Of a DNA stretch of 64,000 nt, positions 23,820 to 36,169 are shown piece after piece; the stretch's first letter is position 1, and each line of letters begins with the position of its first letter. Below the pieces are notes generated by a model, which saw only the letters and a list, made by a program, of their open reading frames with translations, was not told the origin of the DNA and ran no database searches. Location: NCBI RefSeq assembly GCF_026230105.1, contig NC_079477.1, positions 17,985,001 to 18,049,000 of the forward strand, written 5' to 3'. This stretch comes from Diorhabda sublineata. Its lineage: Eukaryota; Arthropoda; Insecta; Coleoptera; Chrysomelidae. Both the position numbers and the translations under genes were made by a program.

Positions 23820-24245
23820 TTGAAACTCGTGCATTAATTGCAAGAGATAGCAGCTCGAATCAATCAATCAATTAAGGAATCTGCCTTGGAGTAATTATAT
23901 AGAAAAAGGAGATCGAAAGAAGCTGGATTTTTTGGAAAGGTGGCATTAAAGAAACCTCTTTTAAGACGTCAAATTAAAGAGGTTGCGGTGGGCTAAAGAA
24001 TTGGGCGTATAAAAAGTGGGAGAGAGTTTTGTGGAGTAATGAGCCAAAATTTGAGATTTTAAAGTCTAAGATTTGTGCGCAGATCAAAGGGAAAACGGAT
24101 TTTAGATCCATGTGTAATCCCGACAATAAAATATGTCAAAGGACTCGTAGGTTAAGGATGTTTTGGAGGAAAGGCGACTGGAAATCTGGTGAAAATTGAA
24201 GGGATTTTGTAGAAAGAAGGCTATAAAAATTTTAAAGTAAAACGT
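23820..24245 (+). mobile_element. Tc1-like transposase fragment
   Basis: Plus-strand pieces in alternating frames: 'AGFFGKVALKKPLLRRQIKE' (about 23926-23985), 'ERVLWSNEPKFEIL' with the first catalytic Asp replaced by Asn (24012-24062), 'GKRILDPCVIPTIKYVKG' (24090-24147), then 'CFGGKATGNLVKIEGIL' (24165-24215). These match the central part of Tc1-family transposases of the Tc1/mariner superfamily. Both ends are missing. Confidence 0.8.
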
Positions 24246-24799
24246 GGTTCAAAATGAACTTTTTCAACATCATCATCGGCTGCGTTATCAATGGTAGATT
24301 CTTCATTGCAATTTTTTTTATATATAATGGCGCACGCGTTTCGAAAAACACAAACAAATAATTTAGAAAACTATTTCAAAACAATAAAACTACGTTGTCT
24401 TCGTTTTCATTAATACTTACATAGATTTTAACACAAAGGCATAAAGCAACCAAAGAAAAAAACAAACAAACAAATCGTTTTTTATAATAAGCACTGGCAT
24501 TTTAAGGTAGAATTACGAGTTGAACCAAAACAAATATATCAAGATTAAATGTTGAATTGAACAGATAAAGATACTCATTTTTCTCAGGAATTTCGGGCAC
24601 TATTTATTGGAATAATGTGAAATATTGAGAAGCAGAAGCTACTATAAACATGATAATGCACTTTTTAAAAAAATGTGAATAAAATATTTGTGAATCACTC
24701 ACTGTCACTGTCAATGGAATTAATATTATTATAGATTGTGAATGCTTTCATTTCCATTGCATATCTACTATTAATTAGTTATTCCGAACGTTTGAAAAT

Positions 24800-25065
24800 G
24801 AATGAATGTTTCCATTGCCATTCAGAAAGCTGGTCGTGAATTAACAATTCTTATAACTTGGAGAATTTTACAAAGACGCTTACAACTAAGCCCTTACACT
24901 TTGCAGCTGTTACACACTCTGGAGTTCATTGTTTCGGTTCCAACTTTGCTGAAGATTCTTTGGATCATGTCATCTTTAGAGATGAATTTACCTTTCATTT
25001 TAGAGGACATGTGAATATCTAATGCTTAAATAATTCTTCCGTGCAAAGATATTCTCCTAAATTGA
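24800..25065 (+). mobile_element. DDE_3-type transposase fragment
   Basis: The frame starts 'AGRELTI..', a remnant of a 'S..RASREL.IP..SV' helix-turn-helix. It continues 'ILQRRLQLSPYTLQLLHTLE' and, after a frameshift near 24925, 'DSLDHVIFRDEFTFHFRGHV'. In related insect transposases this is 'VL.KRL...PYK.Q..H.L' followed by 'V.FSDEA.FH.SG.VN', where the first catalytic Asp is in SDE. Here it reads R-D-E. The rest of the catalytic core is gone. Confidence 0.7.
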
Positions 25066-25720
25066 TTGTTTTTTGTGCCATGTTCCTGTGGAAATTTATT
25101 CCTGAAGTAACGAAACTCTTACTTCTTTTTGATATTGATTGATATGGGGGATTTAAGGATTGTTTGTACGTCTCTCACAACTAGCTGTTCTTAACGAATT
25201 ATAAAACAGAATTAAAGCAAACAATTACTCGAGAGCTACTATCAACTTTTGTGAAGAAACCTTATATTGTATTTTGGCGTTAATGTAGGATTGTTCCAGA
25301 TGCTGTATCATTTCATGTTTAACTGTAAGTTTAATGTAATTAGTATTATAAAACGTTGAAACTCCGCTATAAAGATAAACAAGATAGTTATTCTTCCAGC
25401 GAATGCATACCCTATTTTTAAACCAGGAGGACCGATTTGAATTTAAGTTGGCAATTCTGTAGATACCTGATTGGACAAATCGCAGCCGGTTTTAAACAGA
25501 ACTTTTGACATATAATATGATTGACAACAGTATAAATGGTAATCAAATAGTGTATATTTTGTTCTTTCTTGCGTTCTTGTTTTTTGTCACGACTAATTTG
25601 AAGATGGACGATTATAATATTCCAAGTACTAGCATACAAAAAAAAGAGCTCTGTAATTTTAGGTCACTACCACGTCTACAGAGAAGCGAATAAACAAATC
25701 TCAGATGATGAACCAGAGAC
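25066..25720. other. Intergenic DNA, nothing recognised
   Basis: Only AT-rich sequence and chance open frames. Confidence 0.45.
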
Positions 25721-25724
25721 GAAG

Positions 25725-26570
25725 GTGAATGCCATTGTGTAAAATTGTAAATAAAGTGGTTAAGTTATGGAAAATAGCAGTTTTGTATGAAATTAACGGA
25801 TACAAATTTTATCTTTTAGGGATTGTTAGAACATCTATATCTCAAAATATTAAGGAATATAGAAACACTGGAAAAATTCGCTGTTCTAACCATCGTGGAA
25901 GTCGAAGGACGATACAAAAAAAATATAATTTGACGACGCATTGTTCATAGTTTTCTTTGTTAAAAATAAAAAAAATAAAATACCAACTTTAAAAAATTTT
26001 AAATGGAATAAAAAATGCCCAGATTTACCATAAATTTCTCGTTTATCATTATAGGAAGATATGACATAAATCAATTTTATGTAAACCACAAATTATACTA
26101 ATTTTTATATGAATTGAAAGCTCCTTTATTTCTTTTACAGTATGTACTAAGAAAATAGAATACTTCAATAGAAAGGAACGATATTGTAAAAGGGAGAAGA
26201 AATTACGTTAGATCCATCAACGGTATAGGTGCGAACAAAGACCCATTTATAACTTTGATGAAACCTGGCTAAATAAAGATTATACAAATAACAAAATAGA
26301 TGCTTTCTCAAGATTGTCTACAGGTTTGAAAAATCCATCTAGAAAAGGCAAACGTTTGATAATACTTCATGCGGGATCTGAGCATGGATTGGAAGTTGAA
26401 GATGCATTGTTGATATTTGAAAGTAAAAAAACTGGAGATTATCATAAGGACATGAATGGATTGGTTATGGAAAACTGGTTTACTGAATTTCTGCAAAAAT
26501 TGCCAGATGATGCGGTAATTGTAATGGACAATGCATCTTACCACAGTCGTATCGTACAACAATAGATTGA
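25725..26570 (+). mobile_element. IS630/Tc1-superfamily DDE_3 transposase relic
   Basis: The N-terminal part at 25729-25940 gives 'SISQNIKEYRNTGKIR' (helix-turn-helix tail). Downstream a second block reads 'PIYNFDETWLNKDY' (first catalytic Asp, about 26240-26285) and continues into an 83-residue frame (26314-26565): 'STGLKNPSRKGKRLIILHAG', 'ALLIFESKKTGDYHKDMNG' and 'LPDDAVIVMDNASYHSRI' (second catalytic Asp). The C-terminal third with the last catalytic acid is absent. A sister copy of this family lies at 43.6-44.4 kb. Confidence 0.85.
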
Positions 26571-26917
26571 AAAAAGATATACAAAAATGCTTACAATCTA
26601 AGTATATTCAATTTTATATGAATATGATTATATCTGAACTTATATATTATAAAACAACATAGAAATAAGTTTATAATTAATATGTTATCGATAAAATGGC
26701 ACAACAAAATAAAAAAATTATACTTAGGCTGCCACCTACCATATAATTATGAATTGAACCCTATAAAAAATGAAGGGGCAGCCAAAAATACCACTTTTTA
26801 AACTAAAATATGTCAAGTATCTTCTAATGGAAGCCTACGATTGTGGATGATCATATAGGACCGATAATCGTTTCTTCTAGTGATCGCAGTGAGGCAAATT
26901 CTCAGTAAATAAATAAC

Positions 26918-27002
<85 letters not shown>

Positions 27003-30000
27003 CTTATAAATTTATTTAGTGTTTCTTCAATTAATAAACGATAAACAATGTAATTAATAGTTCTGATATACTGTGAAAGGTTCATTTGTTACAAATAATG
27101 TTTAATAAAAAATAATGCAAATAGTACTTTCAATGATTAAACTATTTTGATACCACATCTGATTTATAAGTATTGAAATTACTATGTTCAGAATGAAAAT
27201 TAACTATAATAGGTTGTCTTTTCAAAAATAGGCCCTTTTCCATACCATTTGGAAATTTCCTGTTCTATATAGGTACCTAATCTCCATTTTTCATACAACT
27301 CAATTTTCCAAAAACAAACAAGTTCTGCTCTATTAATAACGCAAATTCCGTCGATTGTGGTACCTTCATTATGATAATATATTCACATTTGATCAGAATC
27401 GCCTCAGATCTTATCATGGTTTTAAAATTTGTTTCACTAATAAATACAAAAGTTATCACTTCATGTGCCGCCTGTGATTAACCTTACAAACGTAGTCACC
27501 GACTCTGATATTCATTATAGATTTAATTTTACAATTCGTTGTATTTTTTTTTTTTTTTTCGTTTTCAAAAATATGAATTCGCTCTTATACCGGGTGTATT
27601 AGATTCATTTTTTAGTTTGTGATTCCTTATTTCCAGACTGTATAATTTCACTATCGCTTCTAACTTTTTTAGTGATTTCTAGTGGTGTGATGCAAGTTTC
27701 CAAAAATGGTCCTTCTAGTTTAAAAACGGGGTATAGAAAAGCGGTAAACTTCGCACGTTATAAATTTACACTTACTAAAGGAAAAAGCAGCAAATAACTC
27801 AAAACGGAGAAGCCAATATTGAAAACAAAAATGCATGCAAATATAATAATACAGTTTAGTGTGTCTACTAAACATAAAGGTCACCGTAAATCATTATAAA
27901 AGTTCGTTACAATTAAAAAATGATAAAACACATACTATACAAAGATGTAAACATAAATATATAATTTCATGGACACTCATTGTAAGATTTCTGCTTATAT
28001 TATTCTCTCACAGAAATAGGGCTAATTGTTGAATTAACCCACGCTAATTTTCACGTGATTAATTAAAAGTCTTTGTCATACAAGGATGATTTGACGGAAG
28101 AGTGAAGCTTTTAACTCGAAAGTCCATTCAATTTTCAATTTTTTCAATAATCTTTCGGAAGAAACAATGATCCTAGACTTTCAACATCATCCGTGCTTAT
28201 GTGGATACTAGACCAGTAACCAAAGGGTGCAGCATTGGAAAAACTCCGTAATGTGCATGTAAGTCTTAATCCTTAGATTCTGACTTGAGCAATTAGTAGT
28301 TCGAAAAAATTCTGGCAGAAAGATTCCTGAAAAATTTGCCCCAATATTCCAAAAATTCATTTTCTGCCAATTCTTTGAAAATTTGACAATTTTCTACTCT
28401 GGCTCCAGAAAAGCATGTTTCCTGCATTATCTCGTTGCTGGTGTGGTTAACTTGTGTCAAAATTGATATTTTTTTATGAATATATTTGAAACGAATGATA
28501 AATAGCTATCATAAAAGCCCTATTTTGATTATTCCGAAAGAGCAAATAGAGCCCATCTTTTTTTCAAATTTTTTCCGACAAATTTGTCCATTATTTTTTT
28601 AAGAATTGTCATTTCTGCGGATGCTTTTGTATAATAGGTCCTTCAAGGGTGTTAAATTAGCTAAGAAAGGTTGTTTCGGAGTTTTTTTAAACTCAAATAT
28701 AAAATTCGCTGTATTAAATATGTTTATATCGCTTTTTTGTGGTAACCACAGGAAAACTTATAGTGTCCCTTTTTTATAGCACTTTCCTTTTTTACTGAAT
28801 CTTAGCACTTTTTCTGGGCTAATGATAACTTGCTCTTAGTCTTCGTTTTTTTTTAGTCTTATAGCTTGTTAAAAATAAAAAGCTTTTCATTTATTCGTAC
28901 AACTTATATCTTCCGATTTCTCATGCAAATAAAATAATTTCCCCAAGAAAAGTCACGTTTGCAACCTTGATACTTTTTAAGAAATCGACCATGACAGGGG
29001 TTTCTCATTTATAGACACAATATATTTCGCAAGGAAGAGAACGTGGCAATGTCATCTACAATATGTCAAAAACATGAGACTCAGCGAACTGAAATTTCAT
29101 AAAAAACTACCATGTTTTCTGAGTGCTTTTGTAGATAAAGATTTGATCTTAATTTTTGTATTAAAACAAAAATTCTCTACCGCCGTGTTTCTACCGGAGC
29201 TTGTTTGATTTTCAAGTACCAGTCAGGATATACCAATTAGAGCTTAAATGAACTTTCAACAAGGTTGGCTCCACTTAGTGAATTTTAACCACGAACCTTT
29301 ATTTACTGGACTATACTTTTAAAAGCAGAGAGCCACTTACAAATCATTATCTGGAATAAAGCACTTTAGAATAATATTATTTTAATTTTTTCACGGTTTC
29401 TTAGATCTTTTTACCGAGAAGAAAATAATATTTAGTTAACACTGGGGATTATACATCCACCCAACAGCGAAAACAGTTTTATATGATTACTTATATAAAA
29501 TGAAACATCAGAAACGATATATTCACCGTACCAAAAGTATCTCTGAAAACTCACTTTTCCGTCAAGCCGATATCGTACGTTTCTTTCACTCAAGTTTTTA
29601 AAAATCTTGCGTATGAAAATTTCAATATTATGTTTTCAAGAATACTGTACAGAAAAACATCGTTAATAAATAGAAAAAAAGATAACTTTTTTTCAGAATG
29701 TCTAGACTATTTATCAATTTCAATTGAGGTTTTAAATTGCCCGTACTAGGTTTTGATATAAAATTTTTACGCGGATTTAAATAAAATTTTTATTATATTG
29801 TTGTTTTTCCACGAAAAATTAAAGTAAATTTATTACCGATTTATGCGTAACTATCATGCACTAATTACTACAATTTTAAACTTTTTAGTATACTTTACCT
29901 TTATTTACCACGCTCACTGTAATTATTTAAAAATGTATTACATGGGAAAAAATTGAGAATTATTGATTAAAGTTTTTATTACGATTTAAATACATCATTT

Positions 30001-31230
30001 TTAAATGCACAGTAATAGTCTTTAATACACAGAAGCGGTTATTCCATATTCTATGTTAATACTTCATTTTAAGGATAATTATTCGAATAGAACTTAGATT
30101 TACATCACGACGAAATTTTATAGTACAGATTATTATACTATTACGCTAATTTCAAAATCTATTTATTTGTAATACATTATTATATAAGTTTAATTACGAC
30201 AGTGTTAGTTTAATAAATTTATATACTGGGTAACTTAGAATTACAGTAATACAACTGATTAATTCACAATAGTTAATATTTAAACACTTAATAAGTTAAT
30301 TTATTATAGTTTTAAAATTCACGTTTGAGAGTGTTAAAACAAACACTCCACCAAAAAGAACACATCTTCTAGAAATGGGATTTTTTTTCCATGTACGCTT
30401 GTTAAAGTGTATAAAAAAATAAACAAAAAGAGAATAAGTAAACCACCAATGTTTGTATGTCTTGTCGTTTATTTGAAAATGAATTATGATAGTTCAATTT
30501 TTATGATCCAGGAGGTGAACTCCTATAAAACATAAATCAGCGACAGAAACTTTCTAAAATGTTTAACATTATTTGTTTTTTTGCTATCTTAATAAAAAAT
30601 TAGGTATTCTATACAGAAAATATTTAGAATTCAAGATCAATTTCAGTAGCCTTTAATTGGGCGTGATTTTAATACCCGCCATAAAATTCTAACTTCTGTT
30701 AAATGTGAAACTCATAATCGTGGTTGTCATAAAGATTAGACAACTCGTGACGGAAGATTATGCAGCTCGGGATTTTAATTAAGTAAGTTGTTGAAAGTTT
30801 ATTCGTTAAAAGGCTAAAGATCAACGGAATATAATATTCATTGTGAACGCCATGTATGGTGAACAACTGGGAAAAGGACATTGGACAGTATTTTAAAGTG
30901 CTATCCATGTAAAATATTTGTTAAACAATTTAAATTTATTCCAGATTCAAATGTAATTATGTTATTCGTTATATCATTGTCCAATAAAAAATATTCTCCC
31001 CGGTCGGTTTTCAAAATATCTGTATTATTTATAAAATTATGAATTTAGGTTAGGTAACTTTTGTTTATCTAAAATATTACCATTTCTAATCTGCAGGAAG
31101 AATTAAGCTGATTGTAAATTATTTAAGTTTAGTTTGCATGAACTCTTAAACTTAGTATTGATAAGTAAAAAAGAATGATAATGTCGAATGGGAGAAAGTC
31201 TATTTAGAAAAAGGTACACAACTCATCCGA
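26571..31230. other. Long AT-rich stretch without a recognised gene
   Basis: It holds an (AT)n tract at 26920-27001 and a poly-T run near 27545-27560. The block 28280-29000 has the mixed texture of an old repeat but no terminal repeats I could align. No coding sequence is supported. Confidence 0.45.
26920..27001. repeat. (AT)n microsatellite, about 82 bp
   Basis: Uninterrupted AT dinucleotide tract. Confidence 0.98.
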
Positions 31231-31519
31231 ATAAAAGTGCATGGATTCACAATTCACACTATGTTGGATAAACTTTTAGTAGATATTAATAGAGACGAAA
31301 CTAAGGATGTGGGGACAAAAAATCCGCACATTTTTAAAAGCTTAGCAAGTAAATATTTCATGTATAAAAATTATATCTCTGTTAAATTAGTTTCAAGTAT
31401 GGAAAATCTAGAAGAAAACGAACGATGCAAAATAATTGCCAAAATCTGAAGAAATCGTTTACAGTTAATCACCTTGTAACAAGTTACAATATCTGTCAGC
31501 GTGCTGATACAGGTATATA

Positions 31520-32215
31520 TGTAGATTGAAAAAAAGGCAGGATCGGGCAGAAAATAATAAAAAATGCCAAAAAAGTAGAGAGAACCTTTGGTTGAAGCGG
31601 CGCAAAACTAGGATTCACTTTGCAATGATTGGGCAGAAAATTCAAAATCGATCAGAAGTATGTAAGAAACATTCTAAAGGAACGGAATGTAGTTCAAATG
31701 TGAAGGAAATCGGCGCCTCAATATTCTAAGAAGCAACAAATGGATTAAAAATTAAAACTCAGACACAAATAGTTTTCACCCGCTAAAGGTTTGGAAATCA
31801 TTATCGACGACGAGTCATATTTTACTTTTGACGGGAGTGAAACGGCGAATAATAAGAGTTATTATTGCCAGAAAGACAAAGAGCTGAATTCAGAAATGTA
31901 TAAGAGACACAAAAACTTCAAATCGAAAATTTTGCTAAGGTTGGCGATATCTTCTTGTGGTCCTTATCAAGCATACATTTGTTTTTCTGAACATTCTGTA
32001 ACCGCAAAAATATATGAAAGAGAGTGTGTTAAATCTCGATTAATGCAGTTCATAAAGAAGAAATCCTAAAAGAAATTTTTATGTTTTGGCCAAAAAGAAT
32101 TAAAAAAAAAAAGAGTTTTGAGCAAAGTCAGCCAAACGCCAGATTCAGTATTTCATAATTTAATGCAACATTTAAAAACAAAAATTAGTTACATAAAATG
32201 TATGTAATTACAGTG
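31520..32215 (+). mobile_element. Tc1/mariner-superfamily transposase relic
   Basis: The plus-strand frame 31791-32069 begins 'EIIIDDESYFTFDGSE', a first-catalytic-Asp block (usually 'ILDDESYFT'). It continues 'SKILLRLAISSCG' and 'KIYERECVKSRLMQFIKK'. Sequence just after the stop (32070-32210) gives 'EIFMFWPKRIK', a decayed 'NFWPELKR'-type C-terminal block, and then the element fades out. The 31526-31729 frame may be the degraded DNA-binding part. The second catalytic Asp region is missing. It is not the same family as the mariners at 16, 45.7 and 50 kb. Confidence 0.65.
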
Positions 32216-33176
32216 TAGTAAGTTTTTTTATAATAATTAATTATTCCAAATAATTAAATTAAAACAAACAGTTGTACGAATTTTTTGTCTCCACATTATG
32301 TCACAGGTTAAAAGATAAAAACTGTAGAAAGCTTTACATTTACTAGACTCCGTTTAAGTGGATAACGATAGAAAATCTGTGTTTACAGATAAGGATAAAA
32401 TTATTTGTTGGATGAAGCAATAATCAATGAAGATAAGAAAATTTAAATGAGAAGACAAAAAAATTTCTGACTTGGATAAAACATGAATAAAGGTAATACA
32501 TTTACTAAAGAAAGTTTAGTAAGATAAACCGCTTATAAATTCACGCTGGATATTTATAGAAGGTTAATGTACTGGCTTACAATAAAAAGGTCACCATTTT
32601 ATCATAATTATTGGAGGAGATAAAGGATTAATACGGTCTTATAAGAATTTTAAATTCTACGAAAGACTCCTATAAAGAAATGCCTTCAAATATTTTTTTG
32701 AGGATATATTAGTCAAATTGTTAATTTATTACCAACCAATTCTGCAATACCTAAGTTGGATTTTCTCGAATCGATATAAATTCTGTGTACTATGCACTAC
32801 CACAAGAACACTCATGATTATACTGTTTCAAGCATGTTACGATAATCAATTTAAAATCTTCAGACACTCTCCTAATTTGAGCTAGGCCTTTTTAAATCGG
32901 ACGTTCACATACCTCGTTGTTTGTCCTCTTGTTGCAATAATTTCATAAAAACCACTCGTTTCCAAATCTAGTATTTCCAGTACAAAACTAACTTTTACAA
33001 ACACGAAGGAACAGCTATCGGCAATGGCCAAACTATTCATGTCACAGATTAATCAAGAGTTTCAGTATTTTTACAAGGTATTGTACAGGTATGTAGACGA
33101 TATATTCGCTCTTAATATCAATTTTAAGTACTTTACAATTTAAATATAAAATATATTTTTTTCTAATTTCTAATAA

Positions 33177-33422
33177 TCACTGTTTTCAATAATGTAAATC
33201 AGTTTGATGGACCTTGTGGGGAATGTTATGCTCTTTGAAATCACTTTAGAGTTTTTTTGTGTAACTCGCAGTGGTTCACAACGAGTCGTTAAAGTGTAGT
33301 TTTTGAAAAAAAAATATCTCCTATTGGTGAACAAAAAAAACTCAAAAGCGATTTCGAAGAGCATAAAATTCCCCACGAGGTCCACCAAACATATTTGCAT
33401 TATTGTAAAAAGTGAGTAAGTA
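33177..33422. mobile_element. Foldback MITE inserted in the Penelope relic
   Basis: The left arm 33180-33262 and the right arm 33338-33420 are inverted copies of about 80 bp, sharing 'CAATAATG.AAAT', 'TGGACCT.GTGGGGAAT' and 'TATGCTCTT.GAAATC'. The loop is about 75 bp. It has no coding capacity. It splits the RT reading region of the host element, so it arrived later. Confidence 0.85.
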
Positions 33423-34240
33423 TTAAAAATTTGAAAAAAAAAATTCACATGGTAAAACTTATGAGTTTGTATAATTGTAAGTACTTGAAATTGATATTAA
33501 CAGCTCAAACTTGGTGATAGTTTTTTTTTTCGGAAATAAATCACCCTAATAGGTAGATTTGATCTTAGAACTTCATTCAAAATGTTCATCAATAAAATTC
33601 ACTTATGAAATTGAATATGGACAATTACCATTTTTAAATACATTAGTAATTATAATAGTAATGATAGATAGGTTGATTAACCGTTACCAGTTAAGTAAAT
33701 TTCTTTGTGAAACCACCTTCTTCTAAAATAAAAATGAAAAACTAGAGAAATTTGCTCTGGTTTACAAAAGTTAGTAAACATCTTCGACAGAACAGATTTA
33801 AAATTAATTTATAAATCCAACAATACAAGCAAATAATTTTTCGGTAATATCAAGGATAAAAATTTGGAAAAGAGTGGTATTTACTAAATTAGCCCTACTG
33901 ATTGTGACAAGAGGTATATTGGGCAAAATAAGAGGGATATTATTGTGGGGTTTAAAGAGCACCTTTTAGATACGGACAGAAAAATCGGGTATTACTGAGA
34001 ACGCTGTCAGTCGTAAGCATGAAATAAATCTAAATAAGATAAAATTATTTATACAATAATAAACTGAAAATGCATTTGAAAGTATTGATATAGTTAAATG
34101 AGAGAATAGTTTGAATAAGGGCAAGGAAATTATTCGTTAAATTCCACTGTATAGTTTATTAGTTAACGAATAATTGTGAAATTTCCCACAGGAAAGGTTC
34201 ATTGATAGGAAAATTGACTCGACATAGGTAGGTCAAATTT

Positions 34241-34310
34241 TAGTTTACTCAGTTTCTGAAGACGATAACTTGGTTATCGAAACGCGAATCAAAACCTGTA
34301 ATTTTGAGTG
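34241..34310 (+). ncRNA. Hammerhead-ribozyme-like fold, probably degenerate
   Basis: CTGAAGA (34256-34262) fits the CUGANGA core. It is followed by a perfect 7-bp stem (34263-34269 with 34273-34279, loop TTG) and then GAAAC (34279-34283). GTA at 34298-34300 could be the cleavage-site side. ACTCA (34247-34251) pairs with TGAGT (34305-34309) as a stem I. One base pair too many closes stem II if the core G is to stay free, and stem III would be only two pairs. Hammerhead motifs are known in Penelope-like elements. The same bases also encode the end of the ORF, so the fold may be coincidental. Confidence 0.3.
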
Positions 34311-34335
34311 TTGGTATAGTGTAATTATTCTTTAA

Positions 34336-34900
34336 TAGTTATGTTAAATGCCGGTTACCATTCGAGATAAGTGAACGGGTTTTTAATGTTAAATAGAAAT
34401 GAAAAGAATTCTTTGATTGGCTAATAACCAAGGAAAGAGGAATTACTCAAAACAAAGATATCGTAATTATGTAAACAACATTCACAAAAATTTTAAAATT
34501 ATAGTGTAGATGAAATTGAGAACATGAAGTAAAAGTAATTTTATCACTGTGAACTTAACCCTACTAAACTAATATGGGTTCAAATAAAGAAATAAGTCAC
34601 AAAAAACAAACTTTAGATGCTTAATAGAAACAATTGAACCAATTTTCATTCATCACCATAACTCCTTATTGGGAAAAAACGAATTATTTATTTACGTATG
34701 TAAAACCTTGTTTATACGAAATATGAAACGAAGAAGATTTTTTAGTAATAAGGAGTGATTCCATATAAATTTGGTTGTCTACATGTATAATTACTGAATT
34801 ATGAGGAAATATCCTGGCCTGATATCTAATGTAACACTTTATGAAAATAAATGTGAATACTTAATAATGATAGTATGTATTGAATTAATTTTTTGTGTAT

Positions 34901-34976
<76 letters not shown>

Positions 34977-36035
34977 CTTTATCATAAAAACTTTCCTACC
35001 ATGCATTTTCAAATAATTTTCCATAAACTGATAGCATATGCACAAACATTTCGGCTTGAATTTGCCTTTGATAAACTTCTTCTAAACTACTCAATTTTCA
35101 TGAATTTATCAACTTCTACCTGATACTAATTAGTACCATAATAATAAATAGAATATGTTTTTAAAATGAGCAAACTCCTAAAAGATCTATTTTCAATAGG
35201 AGAGTACTATCCTAAGTACCTAATCGATTGTTGTGGACAACAGAATTCCAGGTTTTCAATTAAATGAACTTATTGTCTTCTGGTTTACTTCATTCATTAT
35301 TTGTTCAAGTGTGAATTTATCTTAGAAAATATCCAATACATAGTCCTAGCTGCAAGTTTTATTCCTGCCTAGCATACAGTGTGCTTAAGTTAAAAACTTA
35401 TTTTTATTATTAATATTTCGATTTCTGTTAAATTTACAAATAAAAGTATTTTTAAATAATTGATTGGAAGTTTACTGGACACATCGTTACTCCAAAATAA
35501 CTAACTAACACATTTTTTTAAGTTTTTATTTATAGTTTTTCATAATATTATATTATTATAAATCACAAAAACAACCGTTACGATACCATATTTTTAAATT
35601 TTAATATTTTTACAGTTGGGAATTAAAATTATTGAAAAATCATTTATTTTTTGCCTTTTATGTGTTTAAGAATCGGAATTTATTTTTTTTATTAATGAAA
35701 ATTATTTATCGTATAATCAAGTATTTTTAAAAGTTAACTATATTTATCGAATATGGAAGAATATGATATGGCTGTAGTTGGTAGGTAGATGCAATTTTTC
35801 GAAGGAATTGTTCTACAAGACTCCAGAACGTAAATAATGAAAAAAATTCTATATTACAACATGATCTAATAGTAGGATCTGTCTGCAATATTACTAAAGA
35901 GTGTAAATCTCTGCCTTACAAAGAAATCTTAGTACAAGAAGTATTTGAAAATGATCATGACCGCAGAATGGAATTTTGTCAAACCATATAAGAAAGATAG
36001 ATACAGACCCTCATTTTAATAGTATTTTCCGATAA
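34336..36035. other. Intergenic AT-rich DNA
   Basis: No gene recognised. It holds an (AT)n tract at 34904-34972. Confidence 0.5.
34904..34972. repeat. (AT)n microsatellite, about 69 bp
   Basis: Pure TA/AT dinucleotide tract. The two open frames across it on opposite strands are products of the repeat. Confidence 0.98.
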
Positions 36036-36169
36036 AGACACGTTTATGTTAACTGGTAGTTAATTGCCACGATTTTAGATATTGTAGAGGAACTAAACCT
36101 AGATACGAGAAGACAGAGAACAGAGCTTATTATTTGGATAGGTAATATCCGCACCATTGTTATTACAAC

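Larger units (their letters stand above)
32930..34335 (+). mobile_element. Penelope-like element relic (RT plus GIY-YIG endonuclease)
   Basis: RT part: 'HEGTAIGN' (about 33003), then in a shifted frame 'AKLFMSQINQEFQYFYK' and 'YRYVDDIFAL' (33090-33116), an intact YVDD box of the Penelope type. A 250-bp foldback element interrupts the RT. RT then resumes at 33590-33650 with 'IHFTYEIEYGQLPFLNTLV'. The endonuclease at 33872-33975 reads 'SGIY', stop, 'ISPTDCDKRYIGQNKRD' and 'FKEHLLD', which is the GIY-YIG signature. The 3' end at about 34250-34310 encodes 'SEDDNLVIETRI'. RT followed by GIY-YIG is diagnostic for endonuclease-positive Penelope-like elements. All ORFs are broken. Confidence 0.87.

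Noticed and set aside
26813..27085. Open frame with an Ile-Tyr repeat (also 34839-35045 and 34893-35123)
   Set aside because: Produced by the AT dinucleotide tracts.
28280..29000. Possible large MITE or mariner-like repeat
   Set aside because: The texture suggests a repeat, but I could not align inverted ends or any coding motif.
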